In this document: positions 1-8,261 of the stretch, piece by piece
How positions within the stretch are numbered: the stretch's first letter is position 1
Layout: the number at the start of each line of letters is the position of its first letter
Origin: Bacteroidota bacterium
Lineage (GTDB): Bacteria > Bacteroidota > Bacteroidia > Bacteroidales > Paludibacteraceae
Assembly (NCBI GenBank): GCA_023459355.1
Contig: JAEWUM010000029.1
Span: 57,303 to 121,302 of the forward strand
Direction: 5' to 3'
Length of the DNA stretch: 64,000 bases
Program-made: the position numbers and the translations under genes
The notes under the pieces: generated by a model
What the model saw: the letters and a program-made list of their open reading frames with translations, nothing else
Database searches by the model: none
Told to the model about the DNA's origin: nothing

Positions 1-776
1 TACCAACTAACGATACCTGGGCCAGGGATCATGGGGGAATTACCGTATTGGAAAATGGGAAAAAAGTAATTTATGATTTTGCTTTCAACGGCTGGGGAAA
101 AAAGTTTGAAGCGGAACTCGACAATATGATTACGAAAACATTGTACGATAAACAGCTCTTTTACAGCAATGTAACTTACAGGAATTGTCTTGATTTTGTG
201 CTGGAAGGCGGGAGTATTGAATCGGACGGAGAAGGAACTTTGCTGACTACTTCCACCTGTTTACTATCAGACAACCGCAACGATTTATCCAGAGAAGCTG
301 TTGAAAAAAAGCTGAAGGAATATTTCGGTTTGCAAAGGGTATTGTGGTTAAACCATGGTTATTTGGCAGGAGATGACACGGATAGTCACATCGACACCCT
401 GGCCCGCTTTTGCGATGTAAATACCATTGCGTATGTAAAATGTGAGGATGAAAGGGATGAACATTACACGGAACTGAAAAAGATGGAGGAAGAACTGATG
501 CAATTCAGAACGGTGTCGGGCGCTCCCTACCGGTTGATACCGCTGCCCATGGCCGATGCGGTGTATGAAGCCGGGGAAAGATTACCGGCAACTTATGCTA
601 ATTTTTTAATCCTCAATGGTGCGGTCTTAGTGCCAACCTATCAGTCACCCAAAGATGAAATAGCATTAAAACAACTCGAAATAGCATTTCCAGACAGAAA
701 AATCATCGGCATCAATTGCTTGCCGTTAATCAAACAACATGGTTCGTTGCATTGCGTCACCATGCAGTACGTATAA
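1..776 (+). CDS. aguA: Agmatine deiminase, C-terminal part (5' end outside window)
   Basis: Hydrolyses agmatine to N-carbamoylputrescine and ammonia, the first step from agmatine to putrescine in the cytoplasm. The reading frame is open from base 3 and begins in the middle of the family motif NDTWARDHGG, so the true start is upstream of the window. About 258 residues are visible. The DSHID motif gives the catalytic His-x-Asp, and the C-terminus GSLHCVTMQY carries the nucleophilic Cys of the PAD_porph (Porphyromonas-type peptidyl-arginine deiminase) superfamily. The next gene encodes the following pathway enzyme, which favours agmatine over peptidyl-arginine as the substrate. An ATG at 48 is internal to the conserved domain and is not the start. 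Confidence 0.9.
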   Translation, partial: PTNDTWARDHGGITVLENGKKVIYDFAFNGWGKKFEAELDNMITKTLYDKQLFYSNVTYRNCLDFVLEGGSIESDGEGTLLTTSTCLLSDNRNDLSREAVEKKLKEYFGLQRVLWLNHGYLAGDDTDSHIDTLARFCDVNTIAYVKCEDERDEHYTELKKMEEELMQFRTVSGAPYRLIPLPMADAVYEAGERLPATYANFLILNGAVLVPTYQSPKDEIALKQLEIAFPDRKIIGINCLPLIKQHGSLHCVTMQYV

Positions 777-790
777 AGAAAATCAATAGC

Positions 791-876
791 TCCGGGTTTT
801 AACCCGGAGGATGATAGGGTTTTAACCCATCATAATGAAATACAATTTATCAATTGCCCCGGGTTTTAACCCGGGG
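791..876. repeat. Three GGGTTTTAACCC palindromes between aguA and aguB
   Basis: Three perfect or near-perfect palindromes fill this 113-bp gap: 791-808, 811-833 and 857-876 (CCCCGGGTTTTAACCCGGGG). Related copies in the opposite orientation lie upstream of uvrA at 31725-31805. This looks like a dispersed REP-type family. The copies could form hairpins in the aguA-aguB transcript. They carry no gene. Confidence 0.8.
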
Positions 877-889
877 ATAAAGAAGAATC

Positions 890-1762
890 ATGAAAACAGC
901 ATTAATTCAACAATCAAACTCGGCCTCGCGCGAAGCGAACATGGCCAAACTGACACAAAACATCGTAACCTGCGCCAAACAAGGAGCAGAGCTTGTGATA
1001 CTTCAGGAGTTGCACAATGGTTTGTATTTTTGCCAGACCGAAGATCCGGCTGTTTTCGATCAGGCCGAAACCATACCCGGTCCGTCTACTGAATACTTCG
1101 GTGAGCTGGCGAAAGCACATCAGGTGGTTATCGTACTTTCCTTATTCGAAAAAAGAGCGCCGGGATTGTACCATAACACAGCTGTGGTACTGGAAAAAGA
1201 CGGCACCATTGCAGGCAAATACCGTAAAATGCATATCCCGGACGATCCGGCATATTACGAGAAATTCTATTTCACACCCGGCGATTTGGGCTTTGAACCC
1301 ATCCAAACATCCATCGGGAAACTCGGTGTACTGGTCTGCTGGGACCAGTGGTACCCCGAAGCTGCCCGCCTGATGGCCATGGCGGGAGCTCAATTACTGA
1401 TTTACCCCACTGCCATCGGTTGGGAAAGCACCGATTCTGAAGCGGAAAAAATGCGACAAAAGGATGCCTGGGTAACTATTCAACGTAGTCATGCTGTTGC
1501 CAATGGTTTGCATGTACTGTCCTGCAACCGTACCGGACACGAAGCTGACCCGTCAGGTGTTACCAATGGTATTCAGTTCTGGGGCAATAGCTTTGTTGCC
1601 GGACCACAGGGCGAAATCATCGCACAAGCCGGCAATCATCAGGATGAAAATTTGATTGTAGAAGTTGATCTGACTCGAACAGAAACTGTACGCAGGATGT
1701 GGCCGTTTTTTCGGGACCGGCGAATAGATGCGTTTCAGAATATCATCAAACGGTGGTTATAA
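890..1762 (+). CDS. aguB: N-carbamoylputrescine amidase
   Basis: Hydrolyses N-carbamoylputrescine to putrescine, CO2 and ammonia in the cytoplasm. The protein has 290 residues, the normal size, and is a nitrilase-superfamily enzyme with the full Glu-Lys-Cys triad: E40 (VILQELH), K113 (YRKMHIPDD) and C150 (GVLVCWDQWYPE). The WYPE and GNSFVAGPQGEI segments are typical of the carbamoylputrescine branch. It follows aguA on the same strand after a 113-bp palindrome-filled gap, so the two probably share a transcript. The ATG at 890 fits the conserved N-terminus. Confidence 0.93.
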   Translation: MKTALIQQSNSASREANMAKLTQNIVTCAKQGAELVILQELHNGLYFCQTEDPAVFDQAETIPGPSTEYFGELAKAHQVVIVLSLFEKRAPGLYHNTAVVLEKDGTIAGKYRKMHIPDDPAYYEKFYFTPGDLGFEPIQTSIGKLGVLVCWDQWYPEAARLMAMAGAQLLIYPTAIGWESTDSEAEKMRQKDAWVTIQRSHAVANGLHVLSCNRTGHEADPSGVTNGIQFWGNSFVAGPQGEIIAQAGNHQDENLIVEVDLTRTETVRRMWPFFRDRRIDAFQNIIKRWL

Positions 1763-1778
1763 TATGTATCGTTATGTA

Positions 1779-1830
1779 GTAGAGACGCACGGCCGTGCGT
1801 CTCTACGTGTTGTATTGCCGTGCGTCTCTA
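1779..1830. repeat. GC-rich palindrome plus a half copy, between convergent genes
   Basis: A perfect 28-bp palindrome (GTAGAGACGCAC and its complement around GGCC) occupies 1779-1806, and a half copy of the right arm follows at 1818-1830. It lies between aguB and the convergent OmpA-family gene, so it can fold in both transcripts and may block read-through. No T-tract follows the stem. It is most simply a REP-type sequence. Confidence 0.7.
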
Positions 1831-1852
1831 TATAATTATACAACCATTCAAT

Positions 1853-3121
1853 CTATTTGCTGAAGAAGAAATCGCACCTGCGGTTCATCAGTGTTTTCAC
1901 CGGTGGATCAGGGATTTTGCCTTTCCCGTTTGCTACCATGCGGTTGTGCGGGATGCCATACACTTTTTGCAGCTCCTGTTTTACCCTTTCAGCACGACGT
2001 TGACTCAAGCGTTGGTTGTAAACACTAGTTCCCAGATTATCGGTATATCCCCGGATTTCCAACATCAGAGAAGCATCTTTACGCATTTTTTCCGCAATCT
2101 TCACCAGGGTAATCTGTGCAATTTTATCTAATTCGATGCTGTCGAAGTCGAAATAGACAGATAGCAATTCATCTGCCTTAACTGTTTTCACACTCAAACC
2201 ACGGCCCCAGAAATCAACCGGTGTTCCCGGAGGGGTATTCGGTTCTAAATCCCTTACATCGGGTACGCCGTCTTTATCGGTATCGGGACCATCATTCGCG
2301 AGGATACCTTCCACAACCACCATGCGTTCTCCCAGATTCTCAAGTTTGCTTTCAGCTCCATCCATCCGGATAGCAAGACTGTTTACCTCTTGTTGAAGTA
2401 TGTTGATAATGGCAAGTGATGCTTCTTCTTTATAATCAAACACTTCATCACGGAAATGTTTGTTTTCCTTGGTTACAAATTTATACCGTAACGAGAGATT
2501 CAGGTTTTGCCAGGTATCCATGTAGTCTCCCCTCCACATCGATTCGATGTGGTCGGTGTTGGCAAAATAATGTCGTACATTGAGTCCTATATTGATCTTC
2601 TTACTGATTTTATACTCCAGACTCAGACCTACAGGTGTAATAAAAAAAGCAGGAGGTATCACCACGCCGTTTACCGGATCGGACGCATCATTTCGCGTTG
2701 TAGTATATTCAGGCAATATCATACCTGCCAGCCCGAGACCAACGGTAGTGTTCACACTCCATCTCTTCCCCGACTTACCGGAAAGAAGCGAAACCAGATC
2801 AACAGATGCAAAGGTGGATGTATACACAGCCTTGGTTAGAAAATTTTCATTGAAATCTTCCTGATCAAAAATCAGTCCGCCCAGATTAAAACCAAAGGAA
2901 AGCGACGGATGGAGGTTATATTCAAGGGAAAAATCCAGGTTCGGACTCCTCAATATTCCTTTCATGTCAAACATCGGGTCTATATCTCCATCATACCGGG
3001 AGACACCCGTGCTACCAACGAAAGACCAACGCCCGAATTTAGACACCCGATCGGCTATATCTCCCGCGAAACCGGATATAGAACAAAACGTGAAAAAGAT
3101 AAACAGCAGGTTTTTATACAT
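1853..3121 (-). CDS. OmpA family outer membrane protein
   Basis: An outer-membrane protein that probably anchors the envelope to peptidoglycan. The 422-residue form starts MYKNLLFIFF, a signal peptide ending near FAGDIADR. About 250 residues of predicted beta-barrel follow, rich in aromatic and Gly residues. Then come a short coiled segment (LAIRMDGAESKLENLG), a calcium-type linker (DTDKDGVPDVRD, as in thrombospondin type 3 repeats) and a C-terminal OmpA domain (VYFDFDSIELD, EIRGYTDNLG, SQRRAERV). The start at 3121 is preferred over an ATG at 3244 because a TATCTTTG promoter box lies between them and because the signal peptide begins here. The gene is convergent with aguB. No neighbour indicates a special substrate. 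Confidence 0.86.
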   Translation of the reverse strand: MYKNLLFIFFTFCSISGFAGDIADRVSKFGRWSFVGSTGVSRYDGDIDPMFDMKGILRSPNLDFSLEYNLHPSLSFGFNLGGLIFDQEDFNENFLTKAVYTSTFASVDLVSLLSGKSGKRWSVNTTVGLGLAGMILPEYTTTRNDASDPVNGVVIPPAFFITPVGLSLEYKISKKINIGLNVRHYFANTDHIESMWRGDYMDTWQNLNLSLRYKFVTKENKHFRDEVFDYKEEASLAIINILQQEVNSLAIRMDGAESKLENLGERMVVVEGILANDGPDTDKDGVPDVRDLEPNTPPGTPVDFWGRGLSVKTVKADELLSVYFDFDSIELDKIAQITLVKIAEKMRKDASLMLEIRGYTDNLGTSVYNQRLSQRRAERVKQELQKVYGIPHNRMVANGKGKIPDPPVKTLMNRRCDFFFSK

Positions 3122-3165
3122 TTTAAACATTCGTGCTTCGTGCGTTGAAACAATCAAGACGCATA

Positions 3166-3173
3166 CAAAGATA
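3166..3173 (-). promoter_or_regulatory. Bacteroidota -7 box for the OmpA-family gene
   Basis: TATCTTTG on the minus strand matches the Bacteroidota -7 consensus TAnnTTTG and lies 45 bp before the start at 3121. I see no convincing -33 TTTG at the standard spacing. It argues against the longer reading frame starting at 3244. Confidence 0.5.
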
Positions 3174-3242
3174 CTGATAATAATCAGGCACATAGGCACA
3201 AAAAAGCCGCACTTATCAACAATGCAAGACAGGCTGCTCAAC

Positions 3243-3282
3243 AAGTTTTCAACAGTCTTTCATGGTAAATTGTTGAAAACTT
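3243..3282. repeat. 12-bp inverted repeat with TTTTCAACA arms
   Basis: The arms AAGTTTTCAACA (3243-3254) and TGTTGAAAACTT (3271-3282) are perfectly complementary around a 16-nt loop. The hairpin lies just after the end of mrp (minus strand) and may end its transcript, although no long T-tract follows. The same TTTTCAACA word forms a tight palindrome upstream of cas6 at 54486-54506. Confidence 0.6.
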
Positions 3283-3301
3283 TTACGTGGATTATATGAG
3301 T

Positions 3302-4408
3302 TTACCTGGTAATCTCTACCTTTTGGGTCGGATCAAGCGTATTATTCCGTATATTTACCTGCTCCACCACCTTTACTGCCAGCTCATGGAAGGCCATACC
3401 GGAAATGGAATGTATATCTACTGCGATGGGTTTACCGGCATCGCCTCCTTCGCGGATGCTTTGCACGATAGGTATTTGCCCCAACAAGGGCAGCCCCAGC
3501 TCATCCGCCAATCTTTTACCTCCTTCTTTTCCAAAGATATAATATCTGTTTTCCGGTAATTCTGCCGGCGTAAACCAGGCCATATTTTCAACCAGACCCA
3601 ACACCGGCACATTCACCTTATCACCCATGAACATATTTACACCCTTACGGGCATCGGCAAGCGCCACATCCTGCGGGGTCGTTACCGCTACAGCTCCGGT
3701 GATACCCATGGTTTGCACCAGGGTCAGGTGAATATCCCCCGTCCCGGGAGGCAGGTCCATCACGAAATAATCGAGTTCGCCCCAGTTGGCATCTGTAATC
3801 AATTGCTTCAGCGCATTGCTGGCCATACTTCCTCTCCACACGAGGGCATTATCGGGATCTACAAAAAAACCAATGGATAACAACTTCACGCCGTATTTCT
3901 CAATGGGCATAATCATTTGCTTTCCGTCAATTTCTTCCATATAAGGACGAGCATCTTCAACACCAAACATCTTGGGCATCGATGGTCCATGGATATCGGC
4001 ATCCAGCAAACCAACCTTATAGCCCAGTGATGCCAGCGCAATGGCCAGATTGGAGGATACGGTCGACTTCCCTACGCCTCCCTTACCGGAGAACACCGCC
4101 AGTATATTCTTCACCCCCGGCAAAATGGAAGCGGGTTTAGGCTTGGGAACTTCTTTCAGCACCGGTGTGATATTACCTTTGATATCCACATCTTCCCCGA
4201 CATAAGTCAGGATGGCCGTTTCGGCTGCCTTAATAACCGACTTGACAAAAGGATCATTTTGCTTCTCAAAGACGATAGAGAAACTAACCTTCATTCCATT
4301 GATGTGGATGTCTTCATGCACCATGCCCGACGATACAATATCCTTACCGGTTCCCGGATAGCGCACATGCGTTAATGCGTCTAAAATCAATTTTGGATAT
4401 AATGTCAT
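3302..4408 (-). CDS. mrp: Mrp/NBP35 family iron-sulfur cluster carrier ATPase
   Basis: A cytoplasmic P-loop ATPase of the Mrp/ApbC family, which carries or inserts Fe-S clusters. The 368 residues hold an N-terminal MIP18/DUF59 domain (about 1-80), a linker rich in Pro and Lys, and a deviant Walker A motif FSGKGGVGKST at about 107-116. Walker B-like VMDLPPGTGD and the switch region follow. The C-terminal CxxC pair that binds the bridging cluster in many Mrp proteins is absent: the equivalent stretch reads ENMAWFTPAELPEN before YYIFGKEGG. It may be followed by the hairpin at 3243-3282. It is separated from trmB by a 125-bp inverted-repeat element, so it may have its own promoter. Confidence 0.9.
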   Translation of the reverse strand: MTLYPKLILDALTHVRYPGTGKDIVSSGMVHEDIHINGMKVSFSIVFEKQNDPFVKSVIKAAETAILTYVGEDVDIKGNITPVLKEVPKPKPASILPGVKNILAVFSGKGGVGKSTVSSNLAIALASLGYKVGLLDADIHGPSMPKMFGVEDARPYMEEIDGKQMIMPIEKYGVKLLSIGFFVDPDNALVWRGSMASNALKQLITDANWGELDYFVMDLPPGTGDIHLTLVQTMGITGAVAVTTPQDVALADARKGVNMFMGDKVNVPVLGLVENMAWFTPAELPENRYYIFGKEGGKRLADELGLPLLGQIPIVQSIREGGDAGKPIAVDIHSISGMAFHELAVKVVEQVNIRNNTLDPTQKVEITR

Positions 4409-4428
4409 GCTATATATTAATTTATTTC

Positions 4429-4553
4429 ACCATATAAGTCATATAAGATCCATATAAGTTCTGAATTCAAAAAAAGCAGATAAAATAATGCTGTTTTTAA
4501 ACAGCTGATGTTGTGCTCTTTAGCTTATATGATTCTTATATGACTTATATGGT
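4429..4553. mobile_element. MITE-like element with CCATATAAG terminal inverted repeats
   Basis: About 30-bp AT-rich ends form an inverted pair. The left end reads ACCATATAAGTCATATAAG and the right end is its reverse complement, each followed by a second CATATAAG. The centre (about 60 bp) has no reading frame. The same ends recur at 18128, 25301, 25766-25896, 27962 and 30331-30431, which shows a dispersed non-autonomous family. It fills the gap between trmB and mrp. Confidence 0.75.
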
Positions 4554-4555
4554 AA

Positions 4556-5314
4556 TTATTCTGAATCAAGTCCGTGTCGCTTGCTGCGCCCGAAACTCCG
4601 GTAGGCATCATGTTCTATTTCAACATCAGGTTCTCTAAATACGTCCTTTTTTTCTAGTTTGAAACGGATATATTTGATGGAAAGCCCCCGCTCCAACCAT
4701 TGCTGTTCGTAATAGGTTTTGATGCCTAGAATGGGATCGTCTTTTACCGTAGCATATAAGTCGTCTGTAGAAACTTCTACCGGATATTCGTTTACTTTCA
4801 CCATTTCGCAGGTATAGGTAAACATAAAATTACTGTCTGTCTTCAGGTGAATAAAACCTCCGTCTTTTACAAACTGCTGATAGGATTTCATGAAGTTCGT
4901 AGCAGTAAGACGCTTGGTAACCTTCTTCATCTGAGGATCGGGAAAAGTAAGCCAGATTTCCGACACCTCATCAGGAGCAAAAAAATGGTGAATTATTTCG
5001 ATGTTGGTACGCAGAAAAGCTACGTTTGTCATCCCTTTTTCAAAAGAATCTTTCGCTCCTGTCCACATACGGGCTCCTTTGATATCGACTCCGATGAAGT
5101 TTTTATCCGGATATAAGGCTGCCAGTCCGACCGAATACTCTCCTTTCCCACAACCCAATTCCAACACAATCGGGTTGTTGTTTTTAAACACCAGCTCATT
5201 CCATCTGCCTTTGTTTACAAACACTTTACCTGACAGAATATCATGCGAAGACACCTGAAAGACATGCGGAAAAGATTCCATTTCAGCAAATTTAGCGAGC
5301 TTATTCTTTCCCAT
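4556..5314 (-). CDS. trmB: tRNA (guanine-N7-)-methyltransferase
   Basis: Methylates N7 of G46 in the variable loop of tRNAs using S-adenosylmethionine. The 252-residue protein shows SAM motif I (VLELGCGKGEY, about 50-60), the acidic ribose-binding residue in FIGVDIKG (D77) and the family signature IWLTFPDPQMKK (about 120-131). Its start overlaps the 3' end of gldH by 14 bp, which suggests translational coupling. It is the last gene of a holB-ricT-gldH-trmB run. Its end is directly followed by the inverted-repeat element at 4429-4553. Confidence 0.93.
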   Translation of the reverse strand: MGKNKLAKFAEMESFPHVFQVSSHDILSGKVFVNKGRWNELVFKNNNPIVLELGCGKGEYSVGLAALYPDKNFIGVDIKGARMWTGAKDSFEKGMTNVAFLRTNIEIIHHFFAPDEVSEIWLTFPDPQMKKVTKRLTATNFMKSYQQFVKDGGFIHLKTDSNFMFTYTCEMVKVNEYPVEVSTDDLYATVKDDPILGIKTYYEQQWLERGLSIKYIRFKLEKKDVFREPDVEIEHDAYRSFGRSKRHGLDSE

Positions 5315-5792
5315 GCTGATTTTCCAATTTTAACCCGACAGCTTGTATGCCACTTAAAATCTCATCTCTCATGCCGTGCACAACAGTATACCGGTATATT
5401 CCTTGCTGTCCGAAACTATACTGTTTTTTCAACGGGGCTGAAAAAAGGTATACCGAACCCGTTCCTGTCCCTAACCATTTTCCGGCATGATCGGCCAGAA
5501 TACAGGAAATAGTATCGCGCACAAGCTGACTGTCGGGCGACAACTGTTCTACAAACAACCAGAGATTCTGATAGGGATAAGCACTGGTATGACGAATATG
5601 CAGCGTCAGGTTGTAGGTCCCCGACGTATCTTCCATGTTTACCTGAAAAACACTGGAACTGTCGGCCGACCACCCGTCCGGATCAACCTGCTTAAATTCA
5701 TTGTAAACCGGCTGCCGGCTACAGGAAATCGCCCCATAAACCGCCACAATCAGTACAAAAACATGCCATCTAATTTGCCGAAGGTTTATCAT
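5301..5792 (-). CDS. gldH: GldH family gliding motility/T9SS-associated lipoprotein
   Basis: A lipoprotein of the GldH family, known in gliding Bacteroidota and also kept in non-gliding Bacteroidales. The 163-residue form starts MINLRQIRWHVF, with a hydrophobic segment and a lipobox ending AISC. The mature part contains the GldH-type pattern LTLHIRHTSAYPYQNLW and the conserved centre ADHAGKWLGTGTGSVY. An in-frame ATG at 5819 would overlap the preceding gene by 17 bp; the ATG at 5792 gives a better signal peptide and is preferred. It sits between the RicT-like gene and trmB, a common arrangement in this order. Motility itself cannot be concluded. Confidence 0.85.
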   Translation of the reverse strand: MINLRQIRWHVFVLIVAVYGAISCSRQPVYNEFKQVDPDGWSADSSSVFQVNMEDTSGTYNLTLHIRHTSAYPYQNLWLFVEQLSPDSQLVRDTISCILADHAGKWLGTGTGSVYLFSAPLKKQYSFGQQGIYRYTVVHGMRDEILSGIQAVGLKLENQHGKE

Positions 5793-5802
5793 TTCTTCCC
5801 GA

Positions 5803-6942
5803 TTATTTTGCAGCATCATTTTGCTGGTTATTCTTTTTAAGTACAGGGCGATTGCGGCGGCCCGATTTTTTCTTCTTCTTAACGTCGAACCGGGTCAGAC
5901 TGTCCTCTCCTACCGCATTGGTATAATCGATTATACTCTCTGCACCATCTGTTATAGGCTCTAATGCATCTGGCTTAAAGCCAATTTTATTCATCGCGAT
6001 AACTTCCTTTGCCCTTTCAGCAGAAATTGTCACTAAGTTGGCGCCGAAATTTGGCGAAGTTGAATACGAAATAGCCGCTTTAAAGGTATCTGTTTTGAAA
6101 TGATAATAGGTGTTACTAAGTGTTTCCAACTGAATTTCTTTCGAAGGAAAATCTTTCATCGCGTCCATGTAAGCATCCAACTCGAAATTCAGACAGCACT
6201 TGAGCTTACCACATTGACCGGCCAGTTTCTGCGGATTCATAGAAATATCCTGATAGCGTGCAGCTGATGTGGACACCGAGTTAAAGCTGGTCATCCAGCC
6301 TGAGCAACACAACTCCCGGCCACAAGGACCAATCCCGCCAATCCGGCCGGCTTCCTGCCGCGCCCCGATTTGCTTCATCTCAATGCGCACCCGGAAAGTT
6401 TCGGCAAATACCTTAATCAACTGTCTGAAATCAACCCTTTCGTCAGCGATATAATAAAAAATAGCTTTGTTACCATCGCCTTGAAACTCTACATCGCCGA
6501 TTTTCATGTTCAGCTTCAGATTCTCAGCGATCTGACGGGCTTTGATCATGGTTTCCTGTTCTTTAGCCTTGGCCTCATTGAACTTTTCAATGTCGGTTTC
6601 TTTGGCTTTACGGTAAATCTTTCTGATCTCGTATTTCTCCGGATTGATATTTTGCTTGTTCATTTGCAGCAAAACCAGTCGTCCGATCAGGGTGACCTCT
6701 CCTATATCATGACCAGGTGAAGATTCAACCGCCACGACATCTCCTTTTTCCAGGGGAATCCGGGTATTATTCAAAAAATAACCTTTTCGCGTATTTTTAA
6801 ATTGCACTTCCACATAATCAGTTTCTTTATGTGTCTCCGGCAGGTCGCATAACCAGTCGAACGTGCTTAATTTCTGATGTGAGTTCCGGCAGCAACCTTT
6901 TTTGTTGATACCGCAACCACAACCTCCAAGTGTATGTCCCAT
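5803..6942 (-). CDS. PSP1 domain (RicT/YaaT-like) protein
   Basis: A cytoplasmic protein of the PSP1/RicT (YaaT) family. In Bacillus RicT is part of the Fe-S-containing RicAFT complex that affects RNA processing; its role in Bacteroidota is not established. The 379 residues begin with a Cys-rich segment (GGCGCGINKKGCC, about 7-18), then the PSP1 core with VEFQGDGNKAIFYYIADERVD. Two conserved cysteine patches follow: GPCGRELCC (about 206-213) and CGKLKCCLNFE (about 244-254). The C-terminus is very basic (KKKKKSGRRNRP). Only 8 bp separate it from holB upstream, and it runs into gldH, so the three are probably co-transcribed. Confidence 0.88.
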   Translation of the reverse strand: MGHTLGGCGCGINKKGCCRNSHQKLSTFDWLCDLPETHKETDYVEVQFKNTRKGYFLNNTRIPLEKGDVVAVESSPGHDIGEVTLIGRLVLLQMNKQNINPEKYEIRKIYRKAKETDIEKFNEAKAKEQETMIKARQIAENLKLNMKIGDVEFQGDGNKAIFYYIADERVDFRQLIKVFAETFRVRIEMKQIGARQEAGRIGGIGPCGRELCCSGWMTSFNSVSTSAARYQDISMNPQKLAGQCGKLKCCLNFELDAYMDAMKDFPSKEIQLETLSNTYYHFKTDTFKAAISYSTSPNFGANLVTISAERAKEVIAMNKIGFKPDALEPITDGAESIIDYTNAVGEDSLTRFDVKKKKKSGRRNRPVLKKNNQQNDAAK

Positions 6943-6950
6943 AGAATAAT

Positions 6951-8108
6951 TTACCTTTTTAAGAGCATGATGATTTTCAACACTAAATCGAAGAAAACCA
7001 TTTTTGCATTCACATTTTGTTCAATATGTCTCTCAGCCAGCGCAAATTCAGCCATCAGATCCTCTACATTCCGCTCGTGAATAAAGCGGGAAAAATTCGC
7101 AGAAAAAGCTGATTCATCCTGACTTAAATAATTCAATTCCTGATTTCTCAGGTTGAAAATATAATTTTCACGCACCATGTGCTGCGCATATACCAAAAAT
7201 CCCTTTTGCCGTTCTCTGCCCACTGCCGACAAGGCCATTTCGTCGGCCCATTTCCGCAAAGTCTTCAGCGAAGCATAATCTTTTTTGTTGCCCACCTGCC
7301 AGGCAAGTCGCATGATTTGAACAAATCTATCGAAGTTTTGTTTTTGTTCGTCCCCTTCTTTTAACAAATTCAAGGCCTTCAGATAGCTCCCGTTGGCAAT
7401 GCGGGCTGTGTTAAGCGCATCATGCTGTGCAATTTCTATATCCGGATTACGAAGCAATGCGGAAACGACATCTTGTTCATTCAGGAAAGGAATATTCAAA
7501 TGCTGAGTCCGGGATAAAATGGTCTGAATGATTTCGTCCGGACGATTAGACACCAACAAAAATACAGTTTTTTCGGGAGGTTCCTCTAAAATCTTCAGCA
7601 ATTTATTGGCGCAGGTCACATTCATCCTTTCCGGCAACCAGATAATCATCACTTTATATTCGGATTCGTAGGTTTTCAGGCTCAGTTTCCGGATGATTTC
7701 CTGGCTCTCATTCGCGTAAATCATCCCCTGTTTAGCGTCACCGGAAATCTTAGCGAACCATTCGTTTACGCCAAAATACGGAGTTTCGATCACCATCTCC
7801 CGGAATTCAGCCACAAAATCATCACAAACAACCGAATTTTTACCGGCAGGCTTGATGACCGGGAATACCAAATGTAAATCGGGATGAGCCAGTTTGGCAT
7901 ATTTCACACACGACGGACACACACCACAGGAATCGTAATCCTGTTTATTTTCACAACAAATATATTGCGCATAGGCAATAGCCAGGGCCAGCTTACCTAC
8001 CCCTTCCGGTCCACGAAACAACTGCGCATGCGGAATGCGCTGCTCCTGCACCGTGCGTATCAACCGCTCCTTAATCGCTTCCTGTCCGAGTATCTGAGAA
8101 AATAACAT
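6951..8108 (-). CDS. holB: DNA polymerase III subunit delta'
   Basis: Clamp-loader subunit that helps load the sliding clamp onto primed DNA. The 385-residue AAA+ protein starts MLFSQILGQEAIKERL and has the P-loop GPEGVGKL (33-40), where Leu replaces the usual Ser/Thr, in keeping with a non-hydrolysing subunit. A zinc module uses CC...CGVCPSC (about 51-67). The sensor-type segment KLLKILEEPPEKTVFLLVS and the ILSRTQ box (SRC motif in most relatives) follow. It is the first gene of the holB-ricT-gldH-trmB group; a TAAATTTG box at 8143-8150 on the minus strand is a likely promoter. Confidence 0.9.
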   Translation of the reverse strand: MLFSQILGQEAIKERLIRTVQEQRIPHAQLFRGPEGVGKLALAIAYAQYICCENKQDYDSCGVCPSCVKYAKLAHPDLHLVFPVIKPAGKNSVVCDDFVAEFREMVIETPYFGVNEWFAKISGDAKQGMIYANESQEIIRKLSLKTYESEYKVMIIWLPERMNVTCANKLLKILEEPPEKTVFLLVSNRPDEIIQTILSRTQHLNIPFLNEQDVVSALLRNPDIEIAQHDALNTARIANGSYLKALNLLKEGDEQKQNFDRFVQIMRLAWQVGNKKDYASLKTLRKWADEMALSAVGRERQKGFLVYAQHMVRENYIFNLRNQELNYLSQDESAFSANFSRFIHERNVEDLMAEFALAERHIEQNVNAKMVFFDLVLKIIMLLKR

Positions 8109-8142
8109 GCAATTGTTTTGATTATCCTGATTTTAAACAGGG

Positions 8143-8150
8143 CAAATTTA
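8143..8150 (-). promoter_or_regulatory. Probable -7 box for the holB operon
   Basis: TAAATTTG on the minus strand, 35 bp before the holB start, matches TAnnTTTG. No clear -33 element is visible. Confidence 0.4.
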
Positions 8151-8228
8151 GGGATAATATTCGATAGTTGAAAATGGTTTACATGCAATAGAACGGTTAA
8201 ATTAGCGTTAATCAAACAGATTTTTAGC

Positions 8229-8236
8229 TATCTTTG
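8229..8236 (+). promoter_or_regulatory. -7 box for pepD
   Basis: TATCTTTG lies 26 bp before the pepD ATG and matches the Bacteroidota -7 consensus TAnnTTTG. The -33 region is degenerate. Confidence 0.5.
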
Positions 8237-8261
8237 CAACCTAATCACAAACCAATCCGTT

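Noticed and set aside
1779..1830. Rho-independent terminator after aguB
   Set aside because: Strong stem but no T-tract on either strand; listed as a palindrome repeat instead.
1853..3244. Longer OmpA-family protein starting at 3244
   Set aside because: The extra N-terminus has no signal peptide function, and a promoter box lies inside it; the signal peptide begins at 3121.
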